This document shows positions 1-9,380 of a stretch of 64,000 bases of DNA, piece by piece. Each line of letters begins with the position of its first letter. Position 1 is the stretch's first letter. Position numbers and translations under genes: made by a program. The stretch comes from PALSA-505 sp035308365 (lineage in GTDB: Bacteria > Actinomycetota > Actinomycetes > Streptosporangiales > Streptosporangiaceae). Where the stretch lies: NCBI GenBank assembly GCA_035308365.1, contig DATGGU010000139.1, forward strand, positions 4,590 through 68,589, read 5' to 3'. The notes beneath the pieces are model-generated. The model ran no database searches. It saw only the letters and a list, made by a program, of their open reading frames with translations, and had not been told where the DNA came from.

Positions 1-315
1 CGCCTCGTAGGTCAGCCATACCGACAGCAGCAGCAGCGTGATGCCGTTCGCCTGGGCCGACAGGATCTCCGTCCGCCGCAGGCCATAGGTGTACCCGCCG
101 GTGGGTGGCCGGGCCGACAGCCGAATCGCGGTGATCGCGAGCGCGATCGAGGCGGCGTCGGTGAGCATGTGAACGGCGTCCGAGATGAGAGCCAGCGAAT
201 GTGCCAGCAGCCCGATCGCGACCTCGGCGATCATGAAGGCGGCGATCAGCCCGAGCGCCCCGGCCAGGTATCCAGGACCGCTTTCACGGCCGGAGTGCGC
301 CGCTCCGGTGCTCAT
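1..315 (-). CDS. Cation diffusion facilitator (CDF) efflux transporter, N-terminal part
   Basis: Proton-coupled export of divalent metal ions (Zn, Co or Cd type) across the cytoplasmic membrane. The 105 visible residues begin at an ATG and run off the left edge of the window. They hold a first membrane helix (about residues 17-37), then the CDF metal-site segment HSLALISDAVHMLTDA (about 40-55) with the HxxxD spacing of the transport site, a second helix, and the loop TYGLRRTEILSAQ before a third helix. The start lies 17 bp after the Ku stop on the same strand, so the two are probably co-transcribed. The substrate cannot be read from this fragment. Confidence 0.9.
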   Translation of the reverse strand, partial: MSTGAAHSGRESGPGYLAGALGLIAAFMIAEVAIGLLAHSLALISDAVHMLTDAASIALAITAIRLSARPPTGGYTYGLRRTEILSAQANGITLLLLSVWLTYEA

Positions 316-332
316 GCCCCCTGCATACCCGA

Positions 333-1283
333 TTACGCCGGCTTCTTGCGGGTCGTCCGGCGCGTCGTGCCCGAAGCGGCGGAACCGCGCGCCTTGCCGT
401 CCGAGGCCGCCGTCTTGGCTGAGCCCCGGGACGTGGTCCGCCTGGCCGGCGTCTTCTCCCCGGCAGGCTCGTCATCCGCCTGCCGTCCCTTGCCCGCGGC
501 CTTCCCGGCCCGCTTCTCCTTGGCCGCCTGCACGTTCGCCCGCAGCGCCTCGACCAGGTCGATGACGTCACCACCCGTGTCCTGTGGCTCGATCCCGGCG
601 ATCTCGCGGCCGGCCACCTTGGCCTCGACCAGTTCCTCGACCGCGGCCTTGTACTCGTCGGTGTACTGGGACGGGTCGAAGTCGGCGGCCAGCGAATCAA
701 TATAGCTGCTGGCCATCGCGACTTCCTGCTTGCGCACGCTGACCTCGGTCTGTGGGGCAAGCTCCGCCGCGTCGCGGACCTCCTCCGGCCACAGCAGGGT
801 GTGGACCACGAGAACGTCGCCCATGGCCCGCAGCACGCCCAGCGCCTCCCGCGAGCGCAGAGTGACCTTCACGATGGCGACCCTGTCGCTGTCGGCCAGC
901 GTGTCGCGCATCAGCACGTAGGGTTTCGCCGCGGACTTGTCGGGCTCGGCATAGTAGGCCTTGCTGTACAGCATCGGGTCGATCTGGCTGGCCGGCACGA
1001 ACTCCAGGACGTCGATCTCCTTGGAGGAAGCCAGCGGCAGGTTGGAGAAGTCCTCGTCGGACAGGACTACCATCTCGCCGCCGGGCAGCTCATAGCCCTT
1101 GGCTATCTCGCTGTAGGGGACCTCTTCGCCGTCCAGCTCGCAGATCCGCTTGTACCGGATCCGGCCGCCGTCGGCCTCGTGCACCTGCCTGAAGGACACA
1201 TCGTGCGCCTCGGTCGCCGTGTACAGCTTCACCGGAATCGACACCAGGCCGAATGAGATCGTTCCCCGCCAGATCGCACGCAT
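333..1283 (-). CDS. ku: Ku protein, bacterial non-homologous end joining
   Basis: Ku homodimer that encircles broken DNA ends and recruits LigD for end joining in stationary phase or spores. The ATG at 1283 gives a 316-residue protein starting MRAIWRGTISFGLVSIPVKL, the classic bacterial Ku start. The Ku core covers about residues 1-255. The C-terminal 60 residues form a Lys/Arg/Ala/Gly/Ser-rich basic tail, seen in actinomycete Ku proteins and thought to thread along DNA. A longer reading frame extends upstream, but those residues are unrelated to Ku and have no ribosome site. No ligD lies in the window. The gene is divergent from the siderophore-interacting protein gene. Confidence 0.95.
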   Translation of the reverse strand: MRAIWRGTISFGLVSIPVKLYTATEAHDVSFRQVHEADGGRIRYKRICELDGEEVPYSEIAKGYELPGGEMVVLSDEDFSNLPLASSKEIDVLEFVPASQIDPMLYSKAYYAEPDKSAAKPYVLMRDTLADSDRVAIVKVTLRSREALGVLRAMGDVLVVHTLLWPEEVRDAAELAPQTEVSVRKQEVAMASSYIDSLAADFDPSQYTDEYKAAVEELVEAKVAGREIAGIEPQDTGGDVIDLVEALRANVQAAKEKRAGKAAGKGRQADDEPAGEKTPARRTTSRGSAKTAASDGKARGSAASGTTRRTTRKKPA

Positions 1284-1428
1284 ACTGCCAGGATAAGCGC
1301 AGGTAGGCAGGGTGGGAGGGGGCACCTCCCGGCGGCGGCGCCCGACCTGCCGCTGGTCACGCTGCGATCGTCCCCTGATACGTTCGAGCCTGTCCGGCGC
1401 GACCGCAGACAACAATCGAGGACTGCCG

Positions 1429-2193
1429 ATGACCGAGGTCCCATCCGGTGACCGGTTTCTCACCATGCCCGGCACGACGCTGATGCAGCTCACGGTCATC
1501 GAGTCGGCCCGGGTGACGCCGAACATGCAGCGTCTCCAGCTCACCGCGCCCGAACTTGCCGGCTTCGGCTACCTGCCGGGGCAGGACGTGATGCTGATGG
1601 TCGCCGGGGACGCCGGCCGCCCGGTGCGCCGGCGGTACACGATCCGCGCGCTCGATCACGCCAGCCGGCGTCTCACCCTCGACATCGTCCGGCATGCCGA
1701 TGGCCCGGGCGAGCGCTGGGTTCGCGCGGCCGTCCCCGGCGTCACCGTGCAGGGCATCGGCCCGCGCGGCAAGATCAGTCCCAACCCGGAGGCGGACTGG
1801 CACCTGTTCATCGCCGACGAGTCGGGCTTGGCCGCGGTCTTCTCCATGGCCGAGTCGCTGCCGCCGCAGGCGTCGGCGACGATCATCCTGGAGGTTCCCG
1901 AACCCGGCGACGAACAGCCACTCAAGGCGGCCGCCGACGTTCAGCTCAACTGGCTGCACCGGCTGGCCAGCAGGCCCCCCGGCACCCCGGATGCGCTGGT
2001 CGAGGCCGTGCGGTCGGTGGCCATCCCGGCCGGCCGGCCGCACGCCTACCTGATCGGCGAGGCCCACGTGGTGCTGGCCCTGCGCGAGACCCTGGAACTG
2101 CGCGGGTTCGGCGCGTCGCACATGTCGCCAAAGGCCTACTGGGGCCGCGGCAAGGCCAACGCCAGCCACGGCGAACCACCCACAGACGGCTGA
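1429..2193 (+). CDS. Siderophore-interacting FAD-binding protein (SIP family)
   Basis: Cytoplasmic flavin-dependent ferric-siderophore reductase that releases iron from imported siderophores. The 254-residue protein has the FAD-binding barrel with RRRYTIRALD (around residue 70, the family R-x-Y-T motif) and a C-terminal SIP domain ending in the typical ASHMSPKAYWGRGKAN. The ATG at 1429 is chosen because the SIP domain begins about 15 residues in and a purine-rich CGAGGA precedes it; the frame is open upstream to 1312 but those residues are not SIP-like. No siderophore transporter or synthase is nearby. It could equally be a related NADPH-dependent ferric reductase of the same fold. Confidence 0.93.
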   Translation: MTEVPSGDRFLTMPGTTLMQLTVIESARVTPNMQRLQLTAPELAGFGYLPGQDVMLMVAGDAGRPVRRRYTIRALDHASRRLTLDIVRHADGPGERWVRAAVPGVTVQGIGPRGKISPNPEADWHLFIADESGLAAVFSMAESLPPQASATIILEVPEPGDEQPLKAAADVQLNWLHRLASRPPGTPDALVEAVRSVAIPAGRPHAYLIGEAHVVLALRETLELRGFGASHMSPKAYWGRGKANASHGEPPTDG

Positions 2194-2528
2194 CCTCCTC
2201 GGGACTACCCTGCCGTACGAGCTGTGCTCTATTTGAGCTTCGGGTTCTTCAAAGAACTCGCTTCGGTTCTGTGGTCGCCGCTTGCACCATGTCTCAGTGA
2301 AGTTACGGTTCTTCAAGAAACCCAATGCGGCTGCCACGGTGCCACCTGCACCGGCACTCGGGCAGGCCAAAATCGCCTGCCCTCCCTGGCCGGTCTCGAA
2401 GAACCTCCACCGGCACTCGGGCAGGCCCAAAATCACCTACCCTCGCTAGGCGGTTTTGAAGAACCCTCGCGGGGCGTAGGCTTCATGGCCTGCCGATGGG
2501 CACGGGTAGTTCGCGGGAGGAGACGGCA
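2194..2528. repeat. Intergenic tandem repeat and GGTTCTTC/GAAGAACC motif array
   Basis: A 335 bp gene-free stretch. It holds an imperfect direct repeat of 59-60 bp: unit 1 at 2349-2407 and unit 2 at 2408-2466, each beginning CACCGGCACTCGGGCAGGC and ending in GAAGAACC. The octamer GGTTCTTC occurs at 2243-2250 and 2307-2314, and its reverse complement GAAGAACC at 2398-2405 and 2458-2465. The site at 2307-2322 is itself a near-palindrome, GGTTCTTCAAGAAACC. The array sits between a complete gene and the promoter region of the amidohydrolase operon, so it may be an operator array or a folded leader. Confidence 0.75.
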
Positions 2529-3371
2529 ATGGCCGAGGTTGTCCGGGCCGCCTTGATCCAGCAGCGCTGGACGGGCGACAAGGAATCGATGATCAGCACG
2601 GCGGTCGAGCATGTCAGGTCGGCGGCATCGGCCGGAGCGCAGGTCGTATGCCTGCAGGAACTCTTCTATGGTCCGTACTTCTGCCAGGTCCAGGACGCCG
2701 ACTACTACTCCTACACCGAGGCGATCCCGGACGGCCCGACCACCAAGCTCATGCAGGATCTGGCCAGGCAGCACGGCATCGTCCTCATCGTGCCGATGTA
2801 CGAGGAAGAGCAGCCCGGCATCTACTACAACACCGCGGCCGTGATCGACGCCGACGGCAGCTACCTCGGCAAGCACCGCAAGAACCACATTCCGCAGGTC
2901 AAGGGCTTCTGGGAGAAGTTCTACTTCCGCCCGGGCAACCTCGGCTACCCGGTGTTCGACACCGCCGTGGGCAAGATCGGCGTCTACATCTGCTACGAGC
3001 GGCACTTCCCCGAGGGGTGGCGCGCGCTCGGCCTCGGCGGCGCCCGCATCGTCTTCAACCCGTCGGCGACCAGCCGTGGCCTGTCGGAGTACCTGTGGCG
3101 GCTCGAACAGACCGCGGCGGCGGTGGCCAACGAGTACTTCGTCGGCACGATCAACCGGGTCGGCATCGAGCCGCTCGGCGACAACGACTTCTACGGCCAG
3201 TCCTACTTCGCCAGCCCCCGCGGCCAGCTCATCGGCGAGGCCGGGTCGGACAGCGAGGACGAGGTCATCGTCCGCGACCTGGACATGGGCCTGCTGGCCG
3301 AGGTCCGCGACCTGTGGGCGTTCTACCGGGATCGCCGCCCGGACAGCTACGGCCCGCTGGTCCAGCCGTAA
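2529..3371 (+). CDS. Nitrilase-superfamily N-carbamoyl amidohydrolase (beta-ureidopropionase type)
   Basis: Hydrolyses an N-carbamoyl amine or amino acid (N-carbamoyl-beta-alanine type) to the amine, CO2 and ammonia, the last step of reductive pyrimidine breakdown. The 280-residue protein carries the nitrilase triad: Glu44 in LQELFYGPYF, Lys in GKHRKNHIPQ (about 118) and Cys in YICYERHFPEGWR (about 156). Length and motifs fit the AguB / beta-ureidopropionase branch. The ATG at 2529 follows GGGAGGAG. The hydantoinase starts 13 bp downstream, which supports a pyrimidine or hydantoin role over N-carbamoylputrescine; the motifs alone do not exclude the latter. Confidence 0.88.
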   Translation: MAEVVRAALIQQRWTGDKESMISTAVEHVRSAASAGAQVVCLQELFYGPYFCQVQDADYYSYTEAIPDGPTTKLMQDLARQHGIVLIVPMYEEEQPGIYYNTAAVIDADGSYLGKHRKNHIPQVKGFWEKFYFRPGNLGYPVFDTAVGKIGVYICYERHFPEGWRALGLGGARIVFNPSATSRGLSEYLWRLEQTAAAVANEYFVGTINRVGIEPLGDNDFYGQSYFASPRGQLIGEAGSDSEDEVIVRDLDMGLLAEVRDLWAFYRDRRPDSYGPLVQP

Positions 3372-3383
3372 CGGGAGAGTGTC

Positions 3384-4820
<1,437 letters not shown>

Positions 4821-4935
4821 GGGGTTCGCGTTGCTGTCTCATCCAGCGCTCGCATGGTCAACTCGGGGCGCGGTTGGGCGGCGCTTGCACATGCTTCACA
4901 TGGTTCACAGGCATCACTGATTAGGGGGATGCGGG

Positions 4936-5931
4936 ATGGAGTTCGGGCTTGTTTTGCAGACCGACCCGCCGGCCGATCGCGTCATCGAACGAATGCGCGT
5001 GGCCGAGGACATCGGCTTCCGTTACGGCTGGACGTTCGACTCGCACGTGCTGTGGCAGGAACCGTTCGTCATCTACTCGCGGATCCTCGCCGCTACGAAA
5101 TCCCTGACCGTCGGTCCCATGGTCACCAATCCCGGGACCAGAGACTGGTCCGTCATCGCCAGCCTGTTCGCCACCCTGAACGACATGTACGGCAACCGCA
5201 CGGTCTGCGGCATCGGCCGGGGTGACTCCGCCCGCCGGGTCATCGGCCAGAAACCCAACTCCCTGGCCACCATGTCCGAAGCCATGCGCGTCATCAAGGA
5301 CCTGGCCGAAGGCCGCGAGGCCACCCACCACGGCATCACCATCAAGATCCCCTGGGTCCGCAACGGCAAGCTGGAAATATGGATGGCCGCCTACGGCCCC
5401 AAAGCCCTCAAGCTGGTAGGCGAGCAAGCCGACGGCTTCATCCTCCAAACCGCCGACCTGGACATAGCCCGCTGGACCATCGGCAGCGTCCATCAAGCCG
5501 CCAAAGAAGCAGGCCGCGACCCGGCACAGATCACCATCTGCGTAGCCGCCCCCGCCTACATAGGCACCGACCTCGCCCACCAGCGCGACCAGCTTCGCTG
5601 GTTCGGCGGCATGGTAGGCAACCACGTGGCCGACCTGGTAGCCCGATACGGCACCAACGGCCCCGTCCCCACCGCCCTCACCGACTACATCGCCGGCCGC
5701 CAGGGCTACGACTACTCCCACCACGGCCGGGCCGGCAACCCCTCCACCGACTTCGTCCCCGATGACATAGTCGACCGCTTCTGCCTCCTGGGCCCCCCTT
5801 CGGCCCACATCGATCGCCTGACCGAACTGGCTACCCTCGGCGTGGACAACTTCTCCCTGTACCTGATGCACGACCAGGCCGCCGAAACCCTCGCCAGCTA
5901 CGGCAACGACATCATCCCGGTCTTCGCTTAA
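4936..5931 (+). CDS. LLM-class oxidoreductase, probably F420-dependent
   Basis: A 331-residue TIM-barrel protein of the luciferase-like superfamily, which in actinomycetes mostly uses coenzyme F420. It starts MEFGLVLQTDPPADRVI, followed by the barrel segment FRYGWTFDSHVLWQEPF, and has the substrate/cofactor segment GIGRGDSARRVIG (about 94-106) and EIWMAAYGPKALKL (about 148-161). The ATG follows AGGGGGA. It lies 115 bp after the hydantoinase on the same strand, so it probably serves the same pathway, either as the ring-reducing step or in oxidation of a product. That role is inferred from position; the substrate is unknown. Confidence 0.85.
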   Translation: MEFGLVLQTDPPADRVIERMRVAEDIGFRYGWTFDSHVLWQEPFVIYSRILAATKSLTVGPMVTNPGTRDWSVIASLFATLNDMYGNRTVCGIGRGDSARRVIGQKPNSLATMSEAMRVIKDLAEGREATHHGITIKIPWVRNGKLEIWMAAYGPKALKLVGEQADGFILQTADLDIARWTIGSVHQAAKEAGRDPAQITICVAAPAYIGTDLAHQRDQLRWFGGMVGNHVADLVARYGTNGPVPTALTDYIAGRQGYDYSHHGRAGNPSTDFVPDDIVDRFCLLGPPSAHIDRLTELATLGVDNFSLYLMHDQAAETLASYGNDIIPVFA

Positions 5932-5981
5932 AACGCGATCACGCGCCCGCCAGCGCGATTCGGTCAAGAAGGCAGGACATC

Positions 5982-6854
5982 ATGAGGGTGGACGAGGGTT
6001 ACATCGACGTTCCCGGCGGCCGGGTCTGGTACCGCTCGGCCGGCGAGGGCGGGACGCCGCTGCTGTGCCTGCACGGCGGCCCGGGTTTCACCCACAACTA
6101 CCTGGACCCGCTGGAAGCGCTGGCCGATCGCCGTCGGGTGATCTTCTACGACCAGCTCGGCTGCGGGAAGTCCGACATCCCGGACGATCTCCGCCTGTGG
6201 ACGGTGGACCGCTTCGTCGAAGAGGTGGCCGTGGTGCGGGCCGCGCTGGGGCTGGACCGCCTGCACCTGTTCGGCAGCTCGTGGGGCGGCATGCTGGCCA
6301 TGCAGTATGTGCTCGACCGCCGTCCGGACCTGGTCAGCCTGACGCTGTGCGGGAGCCCGGCCAGTATGACCCGGTGGGTCAAGGACTGCGAAGAACTGCT
6401 TCAAGAAGAGCCTGGCGAAGTGCGCCAGGTGATCCGCCAGCATGAGGCGGACGGGTTCACCGCCTGCCCGGAGTACCAGTCGGCGATCCTTGGCTTCTAC
6501 CGTAAACACGTCTGCCGCCTGTCACCCTGGCCGGCCGGCCTGGAGCGTTCCTACGCCGAAGCCGGTTACACCGTCTACAACGCGATGAACGGGCCGAGCG
6601 AGTTCACCGTGACCGGCACCCTCAAGACCTGGGACATCATGGACCGCCTGGGTGAGATCACCGTCCAGACCCTGCTGGTCGGCGGGCGCCACGACGAATG
6701 CCGCCCGTCCCATCTGGAGGAAATGCACCGCCGGATCGGCAACTCCCAGCTCGCCATCATCGAGGACGCTTCCCACCTCTGCTTCGCCGAACAGCCGGAG
6801 CAGTTCAACGCCCTGATCAACACCTTCCTCGACCGCACGGAAGCAGGCTCGTAA
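5982..6854 (+). CDS. Alpha/beta hydrolase, proline iminopeptidase-like (S33)
   Basis: A 290-residue cytoplasmic alpha/beta hydrolase. The oxyanion-hole segment LCLHGGPGFTHNYLD (about 28-42), the strand DQLGCGKSD (about 54-62) and the nucleophile elbow GSSWGGML (Ser about 99) are those of the proline iminopeptidase family; the acid and base are probably Asp in GGRHDECR and His in DASHLCF near the C-terminus. The ATG follows AAGGCAGGAC. It lies 50 bp behind the F420-type gene in the same direction, suggesting it acts on amide or peptide products of the same operon. The family also includes amidases and epoxide hydrolases, so the substrate is open. Confidence 0.85.
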   Translation: MRVDEGYIDVPGGRVWYRSAGEGGTPLLCLHGGPGFTHNYLDPLEALADRRRVIFYDQLGCGKSDIPDDLRLWTVDRFVEEVAVVRAALGLDRLHLFGSSWGGMLAMQYVLDRRPDLVSLTLCGSPASMTRWVKDCEELLQEEPGEVRQVIRQHEADGFTACPEYQSAILGFYRKHVCRLSPWPAGLERSYAEAGYTVYNAMNGPSEFTVTGTLKTWDIMDRLGEITVQTLLVGGRHDECRPSHLEEMHRRIGNSQLAIIEDASHLCFAEQPEQFNALINTFLDRTEAGS

Positions 6855-6923
6855 CCGGCGGCCAAGCCAAACCGGCGGGCGGCGGCCCGGGTGACCACCG
6901 CCCGAATTGCGGGCTTCGAATGC

Positions 6924-7712
6924 TCATACGGCACGGGCGGGATGCGGCTGCCAGCGGATGTGGGCGACGGTGGCGTCGTCGTGCTGTTTGTGGTGGGGGT
7001 GAGGATAGGCACGTTCGGCCGCGCGCAGCAGGCCGAGCAGGGCGGCCGGGCCCGACTCGCGCAGCCTCGCCAGGATGTCCGGCCAGCGGTAGCCGTACCA
7101 GTCGGCTAGCCGGGTTGCCCCGTCGGTGAACAGCGCCACGTCGGTCACCGAGTCCAGGCCGGCCGCTCCCTGGATGGCGTGATGGGGAGCAGCCGGGTCG
7201 GTGCTCGCCACCCAGAACCCGCCGGGCTTGTTGCGCCAGGCCCTGACCTGCTCCGGTCTGTACGGCCTGCGGCCTGGCAACCTGGCGAGCCGGTCGTCGG
7301 CGAGCAGGGTGAGCCGGCCCCCGGGATGCGCCAGCAGGATGGGGGAATCGCACAGCACCAGGTACTCGAGTACTGCGTTGCGGACCCGGGCCACCGCCAG
7401 GGTGGACGAGGGACTGTCCGGGTTGGCCAGGTCGCAGGTGCCCGCATGGGCGTCGCGAACCTCAGCGATCGCGCTGGCCACCAGTTGTGCCAGGCCATCA
7501 GGGCCGGCTGTGGTCAGCCTCGCGGCGAGGGCCGCCGCGAGCCGGCGGACCAGCCACGGAACGTCGTGAACGCAACCGCTCGCCACACCGGGCGCCGGGG
7601 TAGCCCCGTCGAGCACCAGCGCCCAGCCGGGTCCGCTGGCGGCCAGATCCTCGTTCACGTGACCGGGCGCGCTCAGCGTCGCATGACTGGTCTGTGCGAT
7701 CCGCTCGGCCAT
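6924..7712 (-). CDS. PP2C-like (PPM) serine/threonine phosphatase domain protein
   Basis: A 262-residue protein with the order of PPM phosphatase motifs: HVNEDLAASGPGWALVLDGATP (metal-binding Asp), PSSTLAVARV, LCDSPILL in place of the GDS turn, ALFTDGATRL (TDG motif) and a terminal HDDATVAHIRW. It probably removes phosphate from Ser/Thr of target proteins, although the motifs are loose and a binding-only role is possible. The start at 7712 is 22 bp after the biotin carboxylase stop on the same strand, so the pair is likely co-transcribed. No membrane segment is present, and no partner kinase lies in the window. Confidence 0.8.
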   Translation of the reverse strand: MAERIAQTSHATLSAPGHVNEDLAASGPGWALVLDGATPAPGVASGCVHDVPWLVRRLAAALAARLTTAGPDGLAQLVASAIAEVRDAHAGTCDLANPDSPSSTLAVARVRNAVLEYLVLCDSPILLAHPGGRLTLLADDRLARLPGRRPYRPEQVRAWRNKPGGFWVASTDPAAPHHAIQGAAGLDSVTDVALFTDGATRLADWYGYRWPDILARLRESGPAALLGLLRAAERAYPHPHHKQHDDATVAHIRWQPHPARAV

Positions 7713-7734
7713 GGCTCAACCCGCCCAGGCCCGG

Positions 7735-9096
7735 TCAGGCCAGGAATTCCTCCAGCCAGGCGGTGTGGTAGGTCCCCGCGCGCACGTCCGGCACATCGAG
7801 CAGGCGCCGGTGCAACGGCGTGGTGGTCGTCAGCCCACCGATCTCCAGTTCGGCCAGTGCCTGGCCGGCCCGGGCGAGCGCCTCGGGCCTGCTCGATCCC
7901 CAGGCGCACAGCTTCGCCACCAGCGAGTCGTAGAACGGCGGGATGACCGTCCCGGGCGCTAGCGCGTGGTCGATCCGCACGCCGGGTCCGCCGGGCAGTT
8001 CGAGCGAGGTCACCGTGCCGGGCTTGGGCAGAAACCGCCTGGCCGGATCCTCGGCGTTGATCCGGCACTCGACCGCGTGCCCGCGCAGGACGATATCCTC
8101 CTGGCTGACCGACAGCGGCTGGCCCGCAGCCACCCGGAGCTGCTCGGCGACCAGGTCGAGGCCGGTGACCAGCTCGGTGACCGGGTGCTCGACCTGGATC
8201 CGGGTGTTCATCTCCATGAAGTAGAAGTCGTCGCCGTCGACGAGGAACTCCACCGTGCCGGCGCCGGTGTAGCCCACCTGGCGGGCCAGCTGGATGGCCG
8301 CGGCCGTCATCCGGTCACGCAGCCCGGGCGCCAGGCCAGGAGCGGGCGCTTCCTCGAAGATCTTCTGCCGCCGTCGCTGCAGCGAGCATTCCCGCTCGTA
8401 GCAGTGCACGGTCTGGCCGGCCGCGTCGGCGAGGACCTGTACCTCGATGTGCCGCGCCCGGGTGATGCTCCGCTCCACGTACACCGCGTCGCTGCCGAAC
8501 GAGGCGGCCGCTTCCCGCTGCGCGGCCGGCAGCACCGAGCACAGTTCGGCCTCGTCGGCGGCTGGCCTGATGCCCCGCCCGCCGCCGCCGGCGGCGGCCT
8601 TGACCAGCACCGGGTAGCCGACCCGGCCGGCTGCCGCAACCGCTTCGCCGACGCTGCCGACCAGCCCGCTGCCCGGCACGAGCGGGACACCGGCCTGCTC
8701 GGCCAGCACTCGCGCCCGTGCCTTGTCGCCCATCGCCTCGATGGCGGCGGCCGGTGGCCCGGCGAACGTCAGTCCGGCCGCCGTCACCGCCCGGGCGAAC
8801 TCGGCGTTCTCGCTGAGGAAGCCGTAGCCGGGGTGGACCGCATCGGCTCCGGCATCCTTGGCGGCCGCGATCAGCGCGTCGATGTTCAGATAGCTCTTGG
8901 CCGGCTGCGGCGGCCCGACCGGCCGTGCGTCGTCGGCTTTCCGCACGTGGACAGCGTCGGCATCGGCCTCGGAATAGACGGCCACCGCTTCCGCGCCAAC
9001 GAGGTGACAGGCCCTGATCACCCGGACTGCTATCTCGCCCCGGTTGGCAACGAGCACCCTGCGGAACGGCCTGCCGGCACCCTGCCTGGGGTCCAT
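7735..9096 (-). CDS. accC: Biotin carboxylase subunit (AccC-like), free-standing
   Basis: ATP-dependent carboxylation of biotin on a carrier protein, the first half-reaction of acyl-CoA carboxylases. The 453-residue protein shows VLVANRGEIAVRVIRA (about 14-29), HPGYGFLSENAEFA, the ATP-grasp glycine loop KAAAGGGGRGIRP (about 165), ECSLQRRRQKIFEEAP and MEMNTRIQVEHPVTE (about 296-310). It stops after the biotin carboxylase domain; there is no biotinyl domain and no carboxyltransferase gene nearby, so the partners must be elsewhere. The ATG follows GGGAGGACGCTTC. The glycine loop has Ile where most relatives have Met. Confidence 0.9.
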   Translation of the reverse strand: MDPRQGAGRPFRRVLVANRGEIAVRVIRACHLVGAEAVAVYSEADADAVHVRKADDARPVGPPQPAKSYLNIDALIAAAKDAGADAVHPGYGFLSENAEFARAVTAAGLTFAGPPAAAIEAMGDKARARVLAEQAGVPLVPGSGLVGSVGEAVAAAGRVGYPVLVKAAAGGGGRGIRPAADEAELCSVLPAAQREAAASFGSDAVYVERSITRARHIEVQVLADAAGQTVHCYERECSLQRRRQKIFEEAPAPGLAPGLRDRMTAAAIQLARQVGYTGAGTVEFLVDGDDFYFMEMNTRIQVEHPVTELVTGLDLVAEQLRVAAGQPLSVSQEDIVLRGHAVECRINAEDPARRFLPKPGTVTSLELPGGPGVRIDHALAPGTVIPPFYDSLVAKLCAWGSSRPEALARAGQALAELEIGGLTTTTPLHRRLLDVPDVRAGTYHTAWLEEFLA

Positions 9097-9174
9097 GAAG
9101 CGTCCTCCCAGCTGTCGACCCTGACCTGCGGTAACCTACTCGACCTCAGGTCTGCGCAACCAGGAGGGGACACC

Positions 9175-9375
9175 ATGAGCCTTGAGGAGGCCTCGCGCCA
9201 GCTCGAGCAGGCCATCCACGATGCCCAGGTAGCGTTCGACTGCATCGCGCTCGGTCATCTCAACCGCGCGCACACCAATGCGCTGACCGCGCGCACCGCG
9301 GCCGACGCCGCCGAAACCGCCCTGCGTGCCGCCCTCCGGGACTCCAACACCCCAATGGACGAGGACGACCTCTAG
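9175..9375 (+). CDS. Small Ala-rich helical protein, unknown function
   Basis: A 66-residue protein, MSLEEASRQLEQAIHDAQVA through NTPMDEDDL. Composition (Ala, Glu, Leu, Gln, Asp) and heptad-like spacing predict two helices and an acidic C-terminus; there is no signal peptide or membrane segment. The ribosome site AGGAGGGG lies at ideal distance before ATG 9175, and third-position G+C is high, so it is very likely translated. It is divergent from the biotin carboxylase gene with a 78 bp shared promoter region, and converges on the SSI-like gene. I do not recognise the family. Confidence 0.7.
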   Translation: MSLEEASRQLEQAIHDAQVAFDCIALGHLNRAHTNALTARTAADAAETALRAALRDSNTPMDEDDL

Positions 9376-9380
9376 CTCGT

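Noticed and set aside
1284..1544. N-terminal extension of Ku by 87 residues
   Set aside because: The extension is unrelated to Ku, Arg/Pro/Gly-rich and overlaps the divergent promoter region; the Ku domain starts exactly at MRAIWRG.
1357..2436. Long minus-strand frame opposite the siderophore-interacting protein gene
   Set aside because: Antisense shadow of a clear gene; composition is typical of high-G+C mirror frames.
2349..2466. Repeat considered as a mobile-element end or attachment site
   Set aside because: No recombinase, no target duplication and no tRNA gene nearby; a plain tandem repeat fits better.
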